A DNA stretch of 48,388 bases from contig JAUSAX010000107.1 of NCBI GenBank assembly GCA_030652315.1, forward strand, positions 1 through 48,388. Reading direction: 5' to 3'. The notes under the pieces were generated by a model. The model saw only the letters and a list, made by a program, of their open reading frames with translations, made no database searches and was not told the DNA's origin. Positions within the stretch are counted from its first letter, which is position 1, and each line of letters starts with the position of its first letter. Shown piece after piece: positions 17,264-26,500 of the stretch. The position numbers and the translations under genes were made by a program. Origin of the DNA: Afipia sp. Its GTDB lineage: Bacteria > Pseudomonadota > Alphaproteobacteria > Rhizobiales > Xanthobacteraceae.

Positions 17264-17707
17264 GTGAACGCGCCGACCCGCCCGAAACCCCACTTCAAAC
17301 TTGAAGACTATCCATTCCGCCTGGCTGACAACGTCCGCTACGGCGACCTCGATCCGAACAAGCATGTCAATAACGGGGTGTACGCGACCTATTTCGAGAC
17401 GGCGCGCGTGACGCTGCTGCGCAGCGGCGACCGCGGCCTGATGCCGAAGGGCCTGAGCTGGATGCTGGTGCATCTGGCGATCGACTTCCGCGCCGAGATG
17501 CACTGGCCCGGAAGCTTCGACCTCGGCATCGGCGTCTCGAGGCTCGGCCGCACCTCGGCGACATTCCAGCAGGTGGTATTTGCCGGCGATGTCTGCACCG
17601 CGTCCGCCGAAGCCGTCACCGTCCTGGTCGATGCCAAGACCCGCAAGCCGACGCCGCTGACCCCCGACATCATCGAGCGGTTTCAGCCCTGGCTGTTGCT
17701 CGCGTAA
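17264..17707 (+). CDS. Acyl-CoA thioesterase, 4-hydroxybenzoyl-CoA thioesterase-like hotdog
   Basis: The 147-residue protein starts at GTG 17264, with GGAG ten bases upstream; no ATG lies before the conserved region. VRYGDLDPNKHVNNGVYATYFE (split here as VRYGDLDPNKHVNN and GVYATYFE) is the hotdog signature with the catalytic Asp, close to YbgC/FcbC enzymes. It hydrolyses acyl-CoA or acyl-ACP; the physiological acyl group is unknown. The gene stands alone. Confidence 0.85.
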   Translation: MNAPTRPKPHFKLEDYPFRLADNVRYGDLDPNKHVNNGVYATYFETARVTLLRSGDRGLMPKGLSWMLVHLAIDFRAEMHWPGSFDLGIGVSRLGRTSATFQQVVFAGDVCTASAEAVTVLVDAKTRKPTPLTPDIIERFQPWLLLA

Positions 17708-17717
17708 GCCCGCGCCT

Positions 17718-17755
17718 GCACAGCGATTGATGTTGCCGCGGCAACCGTCTGCCTC
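17718..17755. promoter_or_regulatory. Palindrome and weak regulon motif before the first AraC gene
   Basis: GTTGCCGCGGCAAC (17732-17745) is a perfect 14-bp palindrome. It sits inside a stretch (TGCAC, TGA, then CCGTCTGCC) that resembles in outline the three-block motif found at 18813, 19958 and 22122, with a 1-2 base spacing change. It lies about 60 bases upstream of the first AraC gene, a natural autoregulatory position. Confidence 0.35.
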
Positions 17756-17799
17756 TAAAGCTCCGGTAGGAGTTCGAGGCTACGGGGCTGCTATCCGTC

Positions 17800-18804
17800 A
17801 TGCTCACCTTCTCGACCGATGACCTGCGTCCGCATGAGCGGTTCGATTACTGGTGCGAGGTGCGCGCCCGCACTCTGTTTGGCGTGACGATCTCGCTGAA
17901 GCAGGAAGAACGCCAGCACTTCAGTGGGCAGTTCTCGGCACGATCCACCGGCGGCGCGATCCTGAGCCAGATGCAGGCGTCGCCCTACAAGGTGTCGCGC
18001 ACCGCCAGCGATATTTCCCGCGCCTCGAGCGACAGTCTTTGCATCTATCAGCAGACCGGCGGCGCAAGCTGGTTCAACAGCCACGCCGGCGGCGAATTCG
18101 CGGTGCGGGCCGGCGAGTTCGCCATCAGTCATTCGGATCTGCCTTACCTGACCCGGCCGATCACGGCCCATGGCTTCGATCTGCGTGTTCTGAAAATCCC
18201 GATGGCCCGGCGCGCGTCGCTTGCATCCCCATCGCTCAATCTCGCGCCCGCGCTGCTGCGCGACGATCCGCGCCTGACATTGCTGATCTCGGCTTCGTTC
18301 GCGGCGCTGGTGGCGGACACCACCAAAAACCCCGAAGCCGATTGCGATCTTGCCGTCGATCATCTCGCACAACTGGCGCTGCTGGCGCGCGGCTCCGTCC
18401 TCGCCGGATCGCAGGACAGCCGCGCCGCGCTGCGGTTCGGATTTCTGCAGGCGGCCCGCAACGTCCTCGCGCGCGACATGCATCATCCGAAGCTGGCACC
18501 GGAATACGTGGCCGGCGCGCTCGGGATTTCGGTGCGGCAATTGCACATCCTGTTCGAGCCAACGGGCAAAAGCTTCTCGCGGACCTTGATGGCGATGCGG
18601 CTCGCGGAGGCATACCCGCTGCTGCGATCGGCGCCGACGCTTGCGGTGACCGATGTCGCCCTTGCCTGCGGCTTCGACAGCTTGTCGACCTTCTATCGTG
18701 TATTCCGGACGGCCTATGGTGTGACGCCCGGCGATGTCCGGGCCGCCGCAGGCGACGGGGAAGACCCTCCCTGTCTGCCACTTGCCCCGCCGATTGAGCA
18801 GTGA
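17800..18804 (+). CDS. AraC-family transcriptional regulator (first of a tandem pair)
   Basis: The protein has 334 residues. The N-terminal 200 residues begin STDDLRPHERFDYWCEVRA and form the AraC-binding-like domain that senses an unknown ligand. The C-terminal 100 residues hold two helix-turn-helix motifs: VAGALGISVRQLHILFEPTG and DVALACGFDSLSTFYRVFR, followed by GVTPGDVR. The second AraC protein at 18936 shares this layout and wording throughout, so the two arose by tandem duplication. A thioesterase gene precedes it, but the autotransporter beyond the second copy is the likelier target. Confidence 0.92.
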   Translation: MLTFSTDDLRPHERFDYWCEVRARTLFGVTISLKQEERQHFSGQFSARSTGGAILSQMQASPYKVSRTASDISRASSDSLCIYQQTGGASWFNSHAGGEFAVRAGEFAISHSDLPYLTRPITAHGFDLRVLKIPMARRASLASPSLNLAPALLRDDPRLTLLISASFAALVADTTKNPEADCDLAVDHLAQLALLARGSVLAGSQDSRAALRFGFLQAARNVLARDMHHPKLAPEYVAGALGISVRQLHILFEPTGKSFSRTLMAMRLAEAYPLLRSAPTLAVTDVALACGFDSLSTFYRVFRTAYGVTPGDVRAAAGDGEDPPCLPLAPPIEQ

Positions 18805-18812
18805 CATTGCTC

Positions 18813-18848
18813 TGCACGCATTGAGAAGACGCCCGGCAGCCGATCTGC
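18813..18848 (+). promoter_or_regulatory. Three-block motif, site 1 (before the second AraC gene)
   Basis: TGCAC, four bases, TGAGAAGACG (18822-18831), eight bases, CCGATCTG. The same blocks with identical spacing recur at 19958-19992 and 22122-22156. This site lies 9 bases after the first AraC stop and about 90 bases before the next start. It is a candidate operator for the AraC proteins. Confidence 0.5.
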
Positions 18849-18935
18849 GACAGACCAGCCGCAAACGTCGTGATTGGACAACCCCTTGCTGCCTTGCCAT
18901 CCTGAACCGATCACTGTCCTGACCACACGGCACGC

Positions 18936-19892
18936 ATGATCAGCTTCTCCACCGATGACCTGCGTCCGCAGGACCGCTTCGACCATTGGTGCGAGGTGCG
19001 CGGCAAGAACCTGTTCGGCGTCACCATCGAACTGGAGCGAGAGCGGCGCGCGAATTTCCACGGACGCTTTTCCGCCGTCGCCATCGGCAATGCCGTTCTC
19101 GCCGAGATGATTGCGTCTTCCTACCGCGTCGGCCGCACACCCGCCGACATCGCACGCGTGGCAAGCAACAGCCTGAGCATCGGATATCAGATCCGCGGGC
19201 CGGGCCATGTGGATATCGGGCGCGGCCGGGTTCATCGCATTCGCGAAGGCGACTTCACCGTCAGCCACTCCGAGCAGCCGTTCATGGGGACACCGGAACG
19301 CACGGACGGCTTTCATTTCCGCACGCTGAAGATTCCGCTGAGCAGCGATATCCTGCTGGGCGCACGCGCGCACGATCTCGCCCCCGGCACACTCGATGGC
19401 AATACGAAATTCACTCGCCTGATCGCAGCGATGTTCGCCGCGCTGTCAGACCCGCATGAACCCGCCGCCTCTCCTGAAGACGACGTTCAGCACATCGCGC
19501 GGCTGGCTATGCTCGCGCGCCAGCGTCTCCCGCTGGGCCTGCCTGAAAGCCGCGCGGCCCTGCGCGCGGGATATCTCCACGCGGCGCGCGCAATCATGAC
19601 GCGCAATCTGCATCGCGCCGACCTGACGCCGGCGGCGGTCGCCGCCGAACTCGCGATCTCGCTGCGCCAGCTCCATGTGCTGTTCGAGCCAACCGGTTCC
19701 TCCTTCGCGCGCACGCTGACGGCAATGCGGCTGAGGGAAGCGCGCAGGCGGCTTGAGACAATGCCGGCACACTCGGTTGCGGACACCGCCTATAGCTGCG
19801 GTTTCGACAGCATCGCGACATTCTACCGCGTGTTTCGCTCAACCTTCGGCATGACGCCGGGCGATGTGCGGATGGCCTCTCTCAACGCGTGA
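18936..19892 (+). CDS. AraC-family transcriptional regulator (second of a tandem pair)
   Basis: The protein has 318 residues and starts MISFSTDDLRPQDRFDHWCE, parallel to its upstream neighbour. The sensing domain has diverged (VSHSEQPFMGTPERTDGFHF), whereas the DNA-binding end (AELAISLRQLHVLFEPTGSS and CGFDSIATFYRVFRSTFGMT) is close to the first copy. Similar DNA-binding helices suggest overlapping binding sites with different inducers; this is inferred. It is followed at 128 bases by the autotransporter. Confidence 0.92.
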   Translation: MISFSTDDLRPQDRFDHWCEVRGKNLFGVTIELERERRANFHGRFSAVAIGNAVLAEMIASSYRVGRTPADIARVASNSLSIGYQIRGPGHVDIGRGRVHRIREGDFTVSHSEQPFMGTPERTDGFHFRTLKIPLSSDILLGARAHDLAPGTLDGNTKFTRLIAAMFAALSDPHEPAASPEDDVQHIARLAMLARQRLPLGLPESRAALRAGYLHAARAIMTRNLHRADLTPAAVAAELAISLRQLHVLFEPTGSSFARTLTAMRLREARRRLETMPAHSVADTAYSCGFDSIATFYRVFRSTFGMTPGDVRMASLNA

Positions 19893-19918
19893 ATCCTTGT
19901 GGCCGCGGCGCCACATAA

Positions 19919-19992
19919 TTGAGAAGATTCAATCGTCGCGTACCAGGGTACGCCGTTTGCGCAGAGTGAGAAGACGGCTGGTTTCCCACCTG
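19919..19992 (+). promoter_or_regulatory. Three-block motif, sites 2 (partial) and 3, before the autotransporter
   Basis: A partial copy TTGAGAAGAT lies at 19919-19928. The full copy is TGCGC (19958), four bases, TGAGAAGACG (19967-19976), eight bases, CCCACCTG (19985-19992). It ends 27 bases before the autotransporter ATG, where an activator or its promoter would sit. A tandem arrangement of sites is common for AraC proteins. Confidence 0.55.
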
Positions 19993-20019
19993 ATAACCCT
20001 GATTTTTGGGGACAATCGG

Positions 20020-22056
20020 ATGACCAGGGCTGGACTATCGACGCGCGCGCTGTGGCGCGCGGCGTTCTTCGCAAGCACGACACTCGCCGCTGCGCCGGCG
20101 GTTCAAGCGGCCGACGGGTTTGATGTGTTGTTCCCGCCGCCGGGCTTCACGTCGCCGCTGATCGTCATCAGCGGCAACGGCAAGGTCACCGTCAGGGACA
20201 ATCGCGTCGGATTCGATCCGGCGCTGCCGCTTCTGGAGACCAATGGAGCACTGCTTACACTGCCGGGCCTTGGAAATCAGGCAACACCTTCCGCGGTGAA
20301 CATTGACGGCTCCGTGATTGTCGGGACAGCGGTCGCAGCGAGCCAGCACGCCGTCATGTGGACCGCGGGTGGCACGGTCATCACCGATCTCCACAGCGGA
20401 GCCGCGTTTGCTCCTGGCGGCTCGCTGGATGGCTACACCCTCAGCTTCGGGCGTGGCGTGAGCAGCGATGGATCAGTTGCAGTCGGCGTTGCAATCGGAA
20501 CTGGGGTTCAGGCTTTCCGCTGGACACAGGCGACCGGCATGGTCGGACTCGGCTTTCTGGCGGGCTACGAATCCAGTTTAGCATACGGCGTTTCGGGTGA
20601 CGGGCAGACGGTTGTCGGAACGGTGTCGTCGTCGGTGGCTTTGAGCAGTCAGGCTGCGTACTGGACACAAGGCGGCGGCTGGGTCGGTCTCGGCACGTTC
20701 GCGGGTGGCACGCAAAGCACAGCCAATGCCATCAGCCGCGACGGCTCCACGATCGTTGGGTTCAGCAACGATAGCTCGGTTACCCGTAGCGTTTTCCGCT
20801 GGACCCATAGCGGGGGCATGGAGAACCTCGGCAGCATCGCGGGCGGCAACTATTCCACGCCCAATGCCGTGAATGCCGACGGTTCGGTGATCGTGGGTGA
20901 AGCCAATACCACGAATGGTTTGAACGTCGCCATGCGCTGGACCCGGACCGGCGGCATGCAGGCACTCAGCAGCTTGCTGGGCGCCGGCGGCGTCCGCACG
21001 GGCGGCATGAGCTTGCGGGCCGCGACTGGCGTTTCCGACAATGGTAAAATCATCGTCGGCTACGGGCCCGATGCGTCCAATGTAAACCAGTATTTTATCG
21101 CCCGCTGCGAATCGGCACTCTGCCAGGGACTGGTGACTGCGGAAGACGTTATGCGATCATTTGCCGGACAGTCCGCCGTCGGCCAGACGGCAAACGCCGC
21201 AATCGGCGGTACGCTCGGCACGATGCAGGAATACGCCACACAGGCGATGCGATCACAGGGCAGCCGCAGCACGCCCTACTCCGTCTTCGGTTATGGTGCC
21301 TATGACAGCGACCCGATTGCATCGGGCACGCTCGGCCTCACCGCCGATCTGCCGTTTGGTCTCGTCGCCGGATTTTCTGCTTCGGCAAATTATGTGAAGA
21401 CCGACATGATCTACAACGGCAACGCCAAGATGTCCGGCGGCGCAGTCGGCGCGTTCGTCGCGCGCGTGCCGGATATTGGTTTTCAATGGCTTGTCGGCGG
21501 CAGCTTGATCAACCTCAAGGGCGACATCACCCGTGGCTATCTCAACGGCATCACGCCCACAACATCGAGCGGATCGACGTCGGGCAACGGCTTTGGTGCG
21601 ACGGCACGCATCGGCTGGGGTTTCGCGGTGATGCCGCAGGTGACCGTGACGCCGTTCGCCTCCTACACTTTCGCCGAGACGCGCTTCGGCGGCTACTCCG
21701 AGACTGACGGCGTGTTTGCAGCCAGATTCGACGATTTCATCTCGACGTCGCACACGTCGCGTGTCGGCGGTGACGCGCGTCACGCCTTCGCGCCGAACAG
21801 CTGGGTGTGGGGCACGCTGGCGTGGGGTCACCGCCTCGACGGCGGCAAGGGCGCCAACATCACCGGAACGCTGGTCGATGCATTTGCCTTGACCGCGCCG
21901 GGTCTCTCGTCCGCGAAGGATTGGGCCGAAGTCGGCGGCGGCGTGCGCCTGCCGGTGTGGAACAACGGCGCTGTTACGGCTTCGGTCACGGCGTCACTCA
22001 CGCCCGGTCAGGTCGTCACTTACGTCTCGCGCCTCGGCGTCAGTCAGACGTTCTGA
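20020..22056 (+). CDS. Autotransporter with HAF-type extracellular repeats
   Basis: ATG 20020 (MTRAGLSTRALWRAAFF) gives 678 residues with a signal peptide ending near PAVQA; the frame upstream has no coding character. Residues 70-370 hold about five or six copies of a roughly 45-residue repeat of the form W(T)xxGGMxxLGxLxGG..SxAxxxSxDGSxIVG (for example MVGLGFLAGYESSLAYGVSG, MENLGSIAGGNYSTPNAVNA), known as HAF repeats. Residues from about 420 (VFGYGAYDSD) to the end form a beta-barrel translocator ending in SQTF with a terminal Phe, as outer-membrane barrels do. It should be surface-exposed. The tandem AraC genes and the motif upstream suggest inducible expression. The passenger's role is unknown. 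Confidence 0.88.
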   Translation: MTRAGLSTRALWRAAFFASTTLAAAPAVQAADGFDVLFPPPGFTSPLIVISGNGKVTVRDNRVGFDPALPLLETNGALLTLPGLGNQATPSAVNIDGSVIVGTAVAASQHAVMWTAGGTVITDLHSGAAFAPGGSLDGYTLSFGRGVSSDGSVAVGVAIGTGVQAFRWTQATGMVGLGFLAGYESSLAYGVSGDGQTVVGTVSSSVALSSQAAYWTQGGGWVGLGTFAGGTQSTANAISRDGSTIVGFSNDSSVTRSVFRWTHSGGMENLGSIAGGNYSTPNAVNADGSVIVGEANTTNGLNVAMRWTRTGGMQALSSLLGAGGVRTGGMSLRAATGVSDNGKIIVGYGPDASNVNQYFIARCESALCQGLVTAEDVMRSFAGQSAVGQTANAAIGGTLGTMQEYATQAMRSQGSRSTPYSVFGYGAYDSDPIASGTLGLTADLPFGLVAGFSASANYVKTDMIYNGNAKMSGGAVGAFVARVPDIGFQWLVGGSLINLKGDITRGYLNGITPTTSSGSTSGNGFGATARIGWGFAVMPQVTVTPFASYTFAETRFGGYSETDGVFAARFDDFISTSHTSRVGGDARHAFAPNSWVWGTLAWGHRLDGGKGANITGTLVDAFALTAPGLSSAKDWAEVGGGVRLPVWNNGAVTASVTASLTPGQVVTYVSRLGVSQTF

Positions 22057-22121
22057 GCGCATCGGCATCGCGACCGTCGCGCCTGAAAAAGATTAACCTT
22101 CCCGCATTTCGCCTGTGCATC

Positions 22122-22161
22122 TGCGCGGAATGAGAAGACGGGCGCGAACCGATCTGCCACA
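22122..22161 (+). promoter_or_regulatory. Three-block motif, site 4 (after the autotransporter)
   Basis: TGCGC (22122), four bases, TGAGAAGACG (22131-22140), eight bases, CCGATCTGCCACA (22149-22161). It is the closest match to site 1, including CCGATCTGC. No gene with a clear coding signal follows rightwards, so it is either a downstream copy left by duplication or the promoter region of an unseen small transcript. Confidence 0.45.
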
Positions 22162-22173
22162 TGGAGCCGACAC

Positions 22174-22197
22174 AAAAAAGCCCCGCACAGGCGGGGC
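22174..22197 (-). terminator. Rho-independent terminator of the ferredoxin gene
   Basis: GCCCCGC (22180-22186) and GCGGGGC (22191-22197) pair perfectly. Read leftwards the stem is followed by six T residues. It lies about 108 bases beyond the ferredoxin stop. Confidence 0.8.
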
Positions 22198-22304
22198 TTC
22201 GCGTCGATTTTCATGACGTAAGAATTATTGCTCTCGTATTTCAGCGCTTCTTTTCATCACGTAGAAATTTCACTTTGCCGATGCGGCATCGCGCATGGCC
22301 GTGC

Positions 22305-22625
22305 TTACGCCTGACGCTCCGGCGTCGTCAGCGTGAGACCTTCGAGATCGTCGGTGACCTTGATCTGGCATGACAGGCGCGAATTCGGCCGCACGTCGTA
22401 GCCGAAGTCGAGCATGTCCTCTTCCATCGGCGTCGGCGAGCCGACCTTCTCACGCCACGCTTCATCGACATACACATGGCAGGTCGCGCAGGCGCACGCG
22501 CCGCCGCACTCAGCCTCGATTCCGGGAATGGCGTTGCGGATCGCCGCTTCCATGACGGTCGCGCCGGCCTCCACGTCCACGGAACGGGTTGTGCCTGTGT
22601 GATCGGTGAAGTTGATTTTGACCAT
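22305..22625 (-). CDS. 2Fe-2S ferredoxin, adrenodoxin/FdxB type
   Basis: The 106-residue protein has the cluster motif [15 protein letters not shown] (about 39-53; Cys 40, 46, 49) with the fourth Cys in LSCQIKV near residue 86. MEEDMLDFG is characteristic of the vertebrate-type (adrenodoxin-like) ferredoxins that serve cytochromes P450, Fe-S assembly or Rieske oxygenases. The partner here is unknown, but a ferredoxin-NADP reductase gene is encoded 5 kb upstream. It stands alone on the minus strand. Confidence 0.92.
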   Translation of the reverse strand: MVKINFTDHTGTTRSVDVEAGATVMEAAIRNAIPGIEAECGGACACATCHVYVDEAWREKVGSPTPMEEDMLDFGYDVRPNSRLSCQIKVTDDLEGLTLTTPERQA

Positions 22626-22736
22626 GATTTGTCGTGCTGCCCGGATAATTTAGATTGAGCAGTCCTATAACGGGTCAATCCGTCGGATGCCAGCACCGGT
22701 CGGGATAAAAGCGGTGCCGGACACGGCCCCCCGGGA

Positions 22737-23108
22737 TCAGTTCAACATCCGGTCAATCGCGGTGCCGGCTTCCTCGACCGCATGCTGAAGCAAGACCACC
22801 GCGCCAGCCACGTCGCCATCGTTCTTCATGGCCGCTTCAAGCGCGAAGGCCGCATCCGCGACCCGAAACGCACCGATCGCCCGCGCCGAGCCTTTCAGCG
22901 TGTGCGCCAGCGCCGGTGCATCCGCCGGGACCGCCGCGAGGCGGCCGATGAGGTCGCGGCTCTGCGCCGCGAACAGGGCGAGGACCTCGATTTCGAGCGC
23001 GGCTTCACCAAGCGTCATACGTCCGAGATGCTGCATATCGATGGGGGAGTTTTCAGGGACCAGCGGTGGCGACGGCATCCAGTTCAACCGCTCCAAATTG
23101 AGTGACAT
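22737..23108 (-). CDS. Hpt-domain phosphotransfer protein
   Basis: The 123-residue protein is a single Hpt domain: LFAAQSRDLIGRLAAVPADA, then ALAHTLKGSARAIGAFRVAD with the phosphorylatable His of HTLKGSA near residue 69, then a last helix. Such proteins relay phosphate between histidine kinases and response regulators. It is divergent from the GPR/RgsE-like gene, across a region with CtrA-like boxes. In other alphaproteobacteria a different protein, ChpT, feeds CtrA; a link to that relay here is only inferred from position. Confidence 0.85.
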   Translation of the reverse strand: MSLNLERLNWMPSPPLVPENSPIDMQHLGRMTLGEAALEIEVLALFAAQSRDLIGRLAAVPADAPALAHTLKGSARAIGAFRVADAAFALEAAMKNDGDVAGAVVLLQHAVEEAGTAIDRMLN

Positions 23109-23175
23109 GACACATCCGAGATTGCGTGAGGACGCCGGATCAACCGGCGGAAAACACCCTCAAGCAATCACACCA

Positions 23176-23323
23176 ATGGTTAACGAAATGTATCAGCTAT
23201 TCGCCACCATTTAGCCATGTTTTCGCCGTCTCGCCGCCTAAAAATACCAAAGTGCTTTTGAAAACTGTTGATTTCTTAAAGTGTTAACCCTTGCGCCGTT
23301 AACGATGATTAAAAATCTATTAA
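23176..23323. promoter_or_regulatory. CtrA-like boxes between hpt and the GPR/RgsE-like gene
   Basis: TTAA-aaatcta-TTAA (23309-23323) is an exact TTAA-N7-TTAA CtrA box. A half site TTAACCAT occurs on the minus strand at 23176-23183, and further TTAAC repeats lie around 23277-23302. The 398-base divergent region has no coding frame of its own. CtrA binding is inferred from the motif. Confidence 0.55.
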
Positions 23324-23506
23324 CTCCTGCCATTTCATTCGACCGACCGAGCCAATAGGATGTTTGCGGAAGTGCGGGACAACCGGCGGGACAAATCGGC
23401 GACGTAACTTTCGTTTCGGCCGACGGTATCGGGGAACATTCGAAGGCACGCGGCCTCTGCCGTGGTGCCACTGCGGATGCGTAAAAAATAAAGGCGTGCG
23501 GGACAC

Positions 23507-26500
23507 ATGGCAAAAAATCCGAAGGTCAAGGATCCAACCGAAGTCGCTCTCTCGGCGATCCAGGAAGCTCTGAACATCGGCGACCTGCCTGAGACCGACA
23601 ACGGCCGGGACAACCATTTGCGCAATGAACCGTCGCTCGGCGCCGCCAACCGCGGTTCGGACAACCGTGGTTCTGACCTGCGCCAGCATCCGGCAGACGA
23701 CCTCGGCGCTCCCGCCTTCGACCGCCTTCCCGCGAACGACGACCGCGAGACCATCGGTACTATTCTCCAGGCGATCCAGAAGGGCCGCCCGAGCCGCAAG
23801 GCCTACACCGTCGCCACGCTGTTCTCCGGCCTGTGGATCGCAGGCGTCGGTTTCCTCGCCTTCGCTTTCCTGCCCGCGCTTGAATCGGTCGCCGGTCAGG
23901 GTAGCGCCGGCGCGCTGGCCATGATCGGCCTCATCGCCGTTCTCGTCGCACCGCTGCTGCTGTTCTACTTCCTCGCCAGCATGGCGTGGCGCAGCCAGGA
24001 AATGAGCATGATCGCGCAGTCCATGGCGCAGATGGCCGTGCGATTCTCCGAACCCGAACATGTCGCCAACGGCTCGATCGTGACCGTGGGTCAGGCGATC
24101 CGCCGCGAAGTCGCCGCGATGGGCGACGGCGTCGAGCGCGCGATCGCGCGCGCCGGCGAACTCGAAGCGCTCGTTGCCAACGAAGTGTCGTCGCTTGAGC
24201 GCGCCTACAGCGACAACGAAGTGCGCATCCGCGCCCTGCTTCAGGACATCGCGGTTCAGCGCGACAACCTCGTCGGCCAGGCCGAACAGGTCCGCAACGC
24301 CATTTCCGGCGTACAAATCGACCTGCGTCAGGACATCGCCCTGATCAGCGACGCCATCGCATCGCGCGTCGATGAAGTGGCCAGCAGCATCACCGGCGCG
24401 CTCGAGGAGCGCAGCGAACACATCACCCGCGCGCTCTCCAGCGCCGGCGACAACATGATCATCGCGCTCGGCGAGCGCGGCGGCGACCTGCTCGACCGCC
24501 TCGAGGAAGCCAGCACCCAGACAGCCGCCGCCGTGCTCGACGCCAGCGAAAAGCTGACCGCCAGCCTCAATTTCAAGACCGGCCACGTCCACGAGGAATT
24601 CGCGGACCTCGCTGACCGCGTTCATGACTCGCTGAACGAGCGCCTCGACAAGATGACCGGCGAATTCGAGGAGCGCTCGACCGGTATCGTCGACGGCATC
24701 GCCTCGCGTTCGGAAGAGATCGTGCGAAGCGTCGCGGACCGCACCGAACGCATCTTCGACTCGATGAAGAATTCCAGCGAATCCCTGCTGTCGGAACTCG
24801 ACGTGCGCGGCGCCACCCTCTCCGAGCAGATCGACGAAGCCGGCAACCGGCTGGCCGATCGCGTGCTGAACAGCGGCGACAAGGCCAGCGAAGCGCTCGA
24901 CGTCACCATCAGCACGCTGGTGGCGAAGGTCATGACCCAGACCGAAAGCGCCCACGAGACGCTGAGCAACCAGATCGGCCTGTTCGACGGCCTCGTGAAA
25001 GAACAGGGCAACGAACTGGCGGAACGGTTCGCGCGCGACAGCGGCACGCTGGGCGCCCTCATTACCCGCCACATCGCCGAGTTCGACCGCACCGTGAAGA
25101 CCTATGGCGGCGAGATCGTCGAACGCATGGGCGAACGTACCCAGGGCCTGGCCGACAGTCTCAAGACCTATGTCGACACCTTCGACGGCCGCGTCACCTC
25201 CCATGGCGACCAGTTGCACGCCAAGCTCGACCAGAGCCTCGACGGCTTCAAGTCGGCGGTCGAAACCCGCATCGACAATCTCGACAGCTCGCTGCTCGGC
25301 ACGGTCAATGCGCTCGACGAAACCGTCACCAGCCGCACCAAGGCGCTCGAAGAATCGTTCGACGCTCGCGCCGCCGCCTTCAGCGATACGGTCAGCGGCC
25401 GTGCTGCATCCTTCGCCTCGGTCATGGATTCGCGCACCAGCGCCTTCACCGACGCGATCGATAACCGCGCGGTGGCGTTCACCGAGAAGCTCGACACCCA
25501 CACCGACGCGCTCGGCAGGACATTTGACAGCCGCGCCGCCACCTTCACCGAAACGGTGGCGAACCAGACCGCGGAGATCGCGAGGACGTTCGACACCCGC
25601 ACCGCCGAATTCACCGAAGCCGTCGGCAACCAGACCGCGGCGTTCAAGGAAACGATCGACTACCGCACCACCGCCTTCACCGACACCATCGACGGCCGCA
25701 CCACCGCGTTCGCCGATCTCATCGATGCGCGCACCGCCGCCATCACCTCGCGGATCAACAACGGGGCGGAAGCCTTCACCACCGTGGTCGATGCCCGCAC
25801 CGCCGCGATCACCGAGGCACTCGATACCCGCACCGCGGCCTTTACTGACATCGTCGAGGCGCAAACCAACACGATCACCGAGGCATTCGATACCCGCACC
25901 GCGGCCTTTGCTGACATCGTCGAGGCGCGGACCAACGCGGTCTCCGAGGCATTCGATACCCGCACCGCGGCGTTCGCCGACATCGTCGACACCCGCACTT
26001 CATCCGTGGTGCAGACGTTCGACAGCCGCGCCGCTGCCTTCGTGGCGGTTGTCGAAAACCGCTCCGCGACCATCGCCAACGCGATGGAGAGCCGTGGAGC
26101 ACAGGTCATGAGCCTGATGACCAGCGGCGTCGATGACATGGCGAGCGCCATGTCGGTCCGCGTCAAGGACATCCAGAACAACCTGGAGTTCAACGTCTCT
26201 GCCCTCGCCTCGGATATCAGCGCGCGCGTCGCGCAGTTCGAGAACCTGCTCGACACCCGCGTCGAGGCTGCCGCCAACCGCGTCACCACCAGCGGCCAGC
26301 ATGCCGCCGAGGCGATCAGCTCCCGCTCCGACGAACTGTCGCTGACGATCAAGTCGCGCGTCGAGGAAGCCGAACGCATGCTGACCGGCCTGATGGCCGA
26401 CACCACCGCGACGGTTCAGGGAGGCGCACGCGCCGCCCAGCAGTCGCTGCTGTCGCTGTCCAGCGAAGTCGGCAACCAGCTCAAGGCCGTCTCGAGCGAG

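Noticed and set aside
22161..22373. 70-codon frame after motif site 4
   Set aside because: It runs through the ferredoxin terminator hairpin and overlaps the ferredoxin gene on the other strand.
23309..25864. 851-codon open frame on the minus strand opposite the giant protein gene
   Set aside because: Its Gly/Val/Asp-rich wording mirrors the helical repeats of the real gene read backwards. It has no domain, and the GPR/RgsE-like frame on the plus strand explains the region fully.
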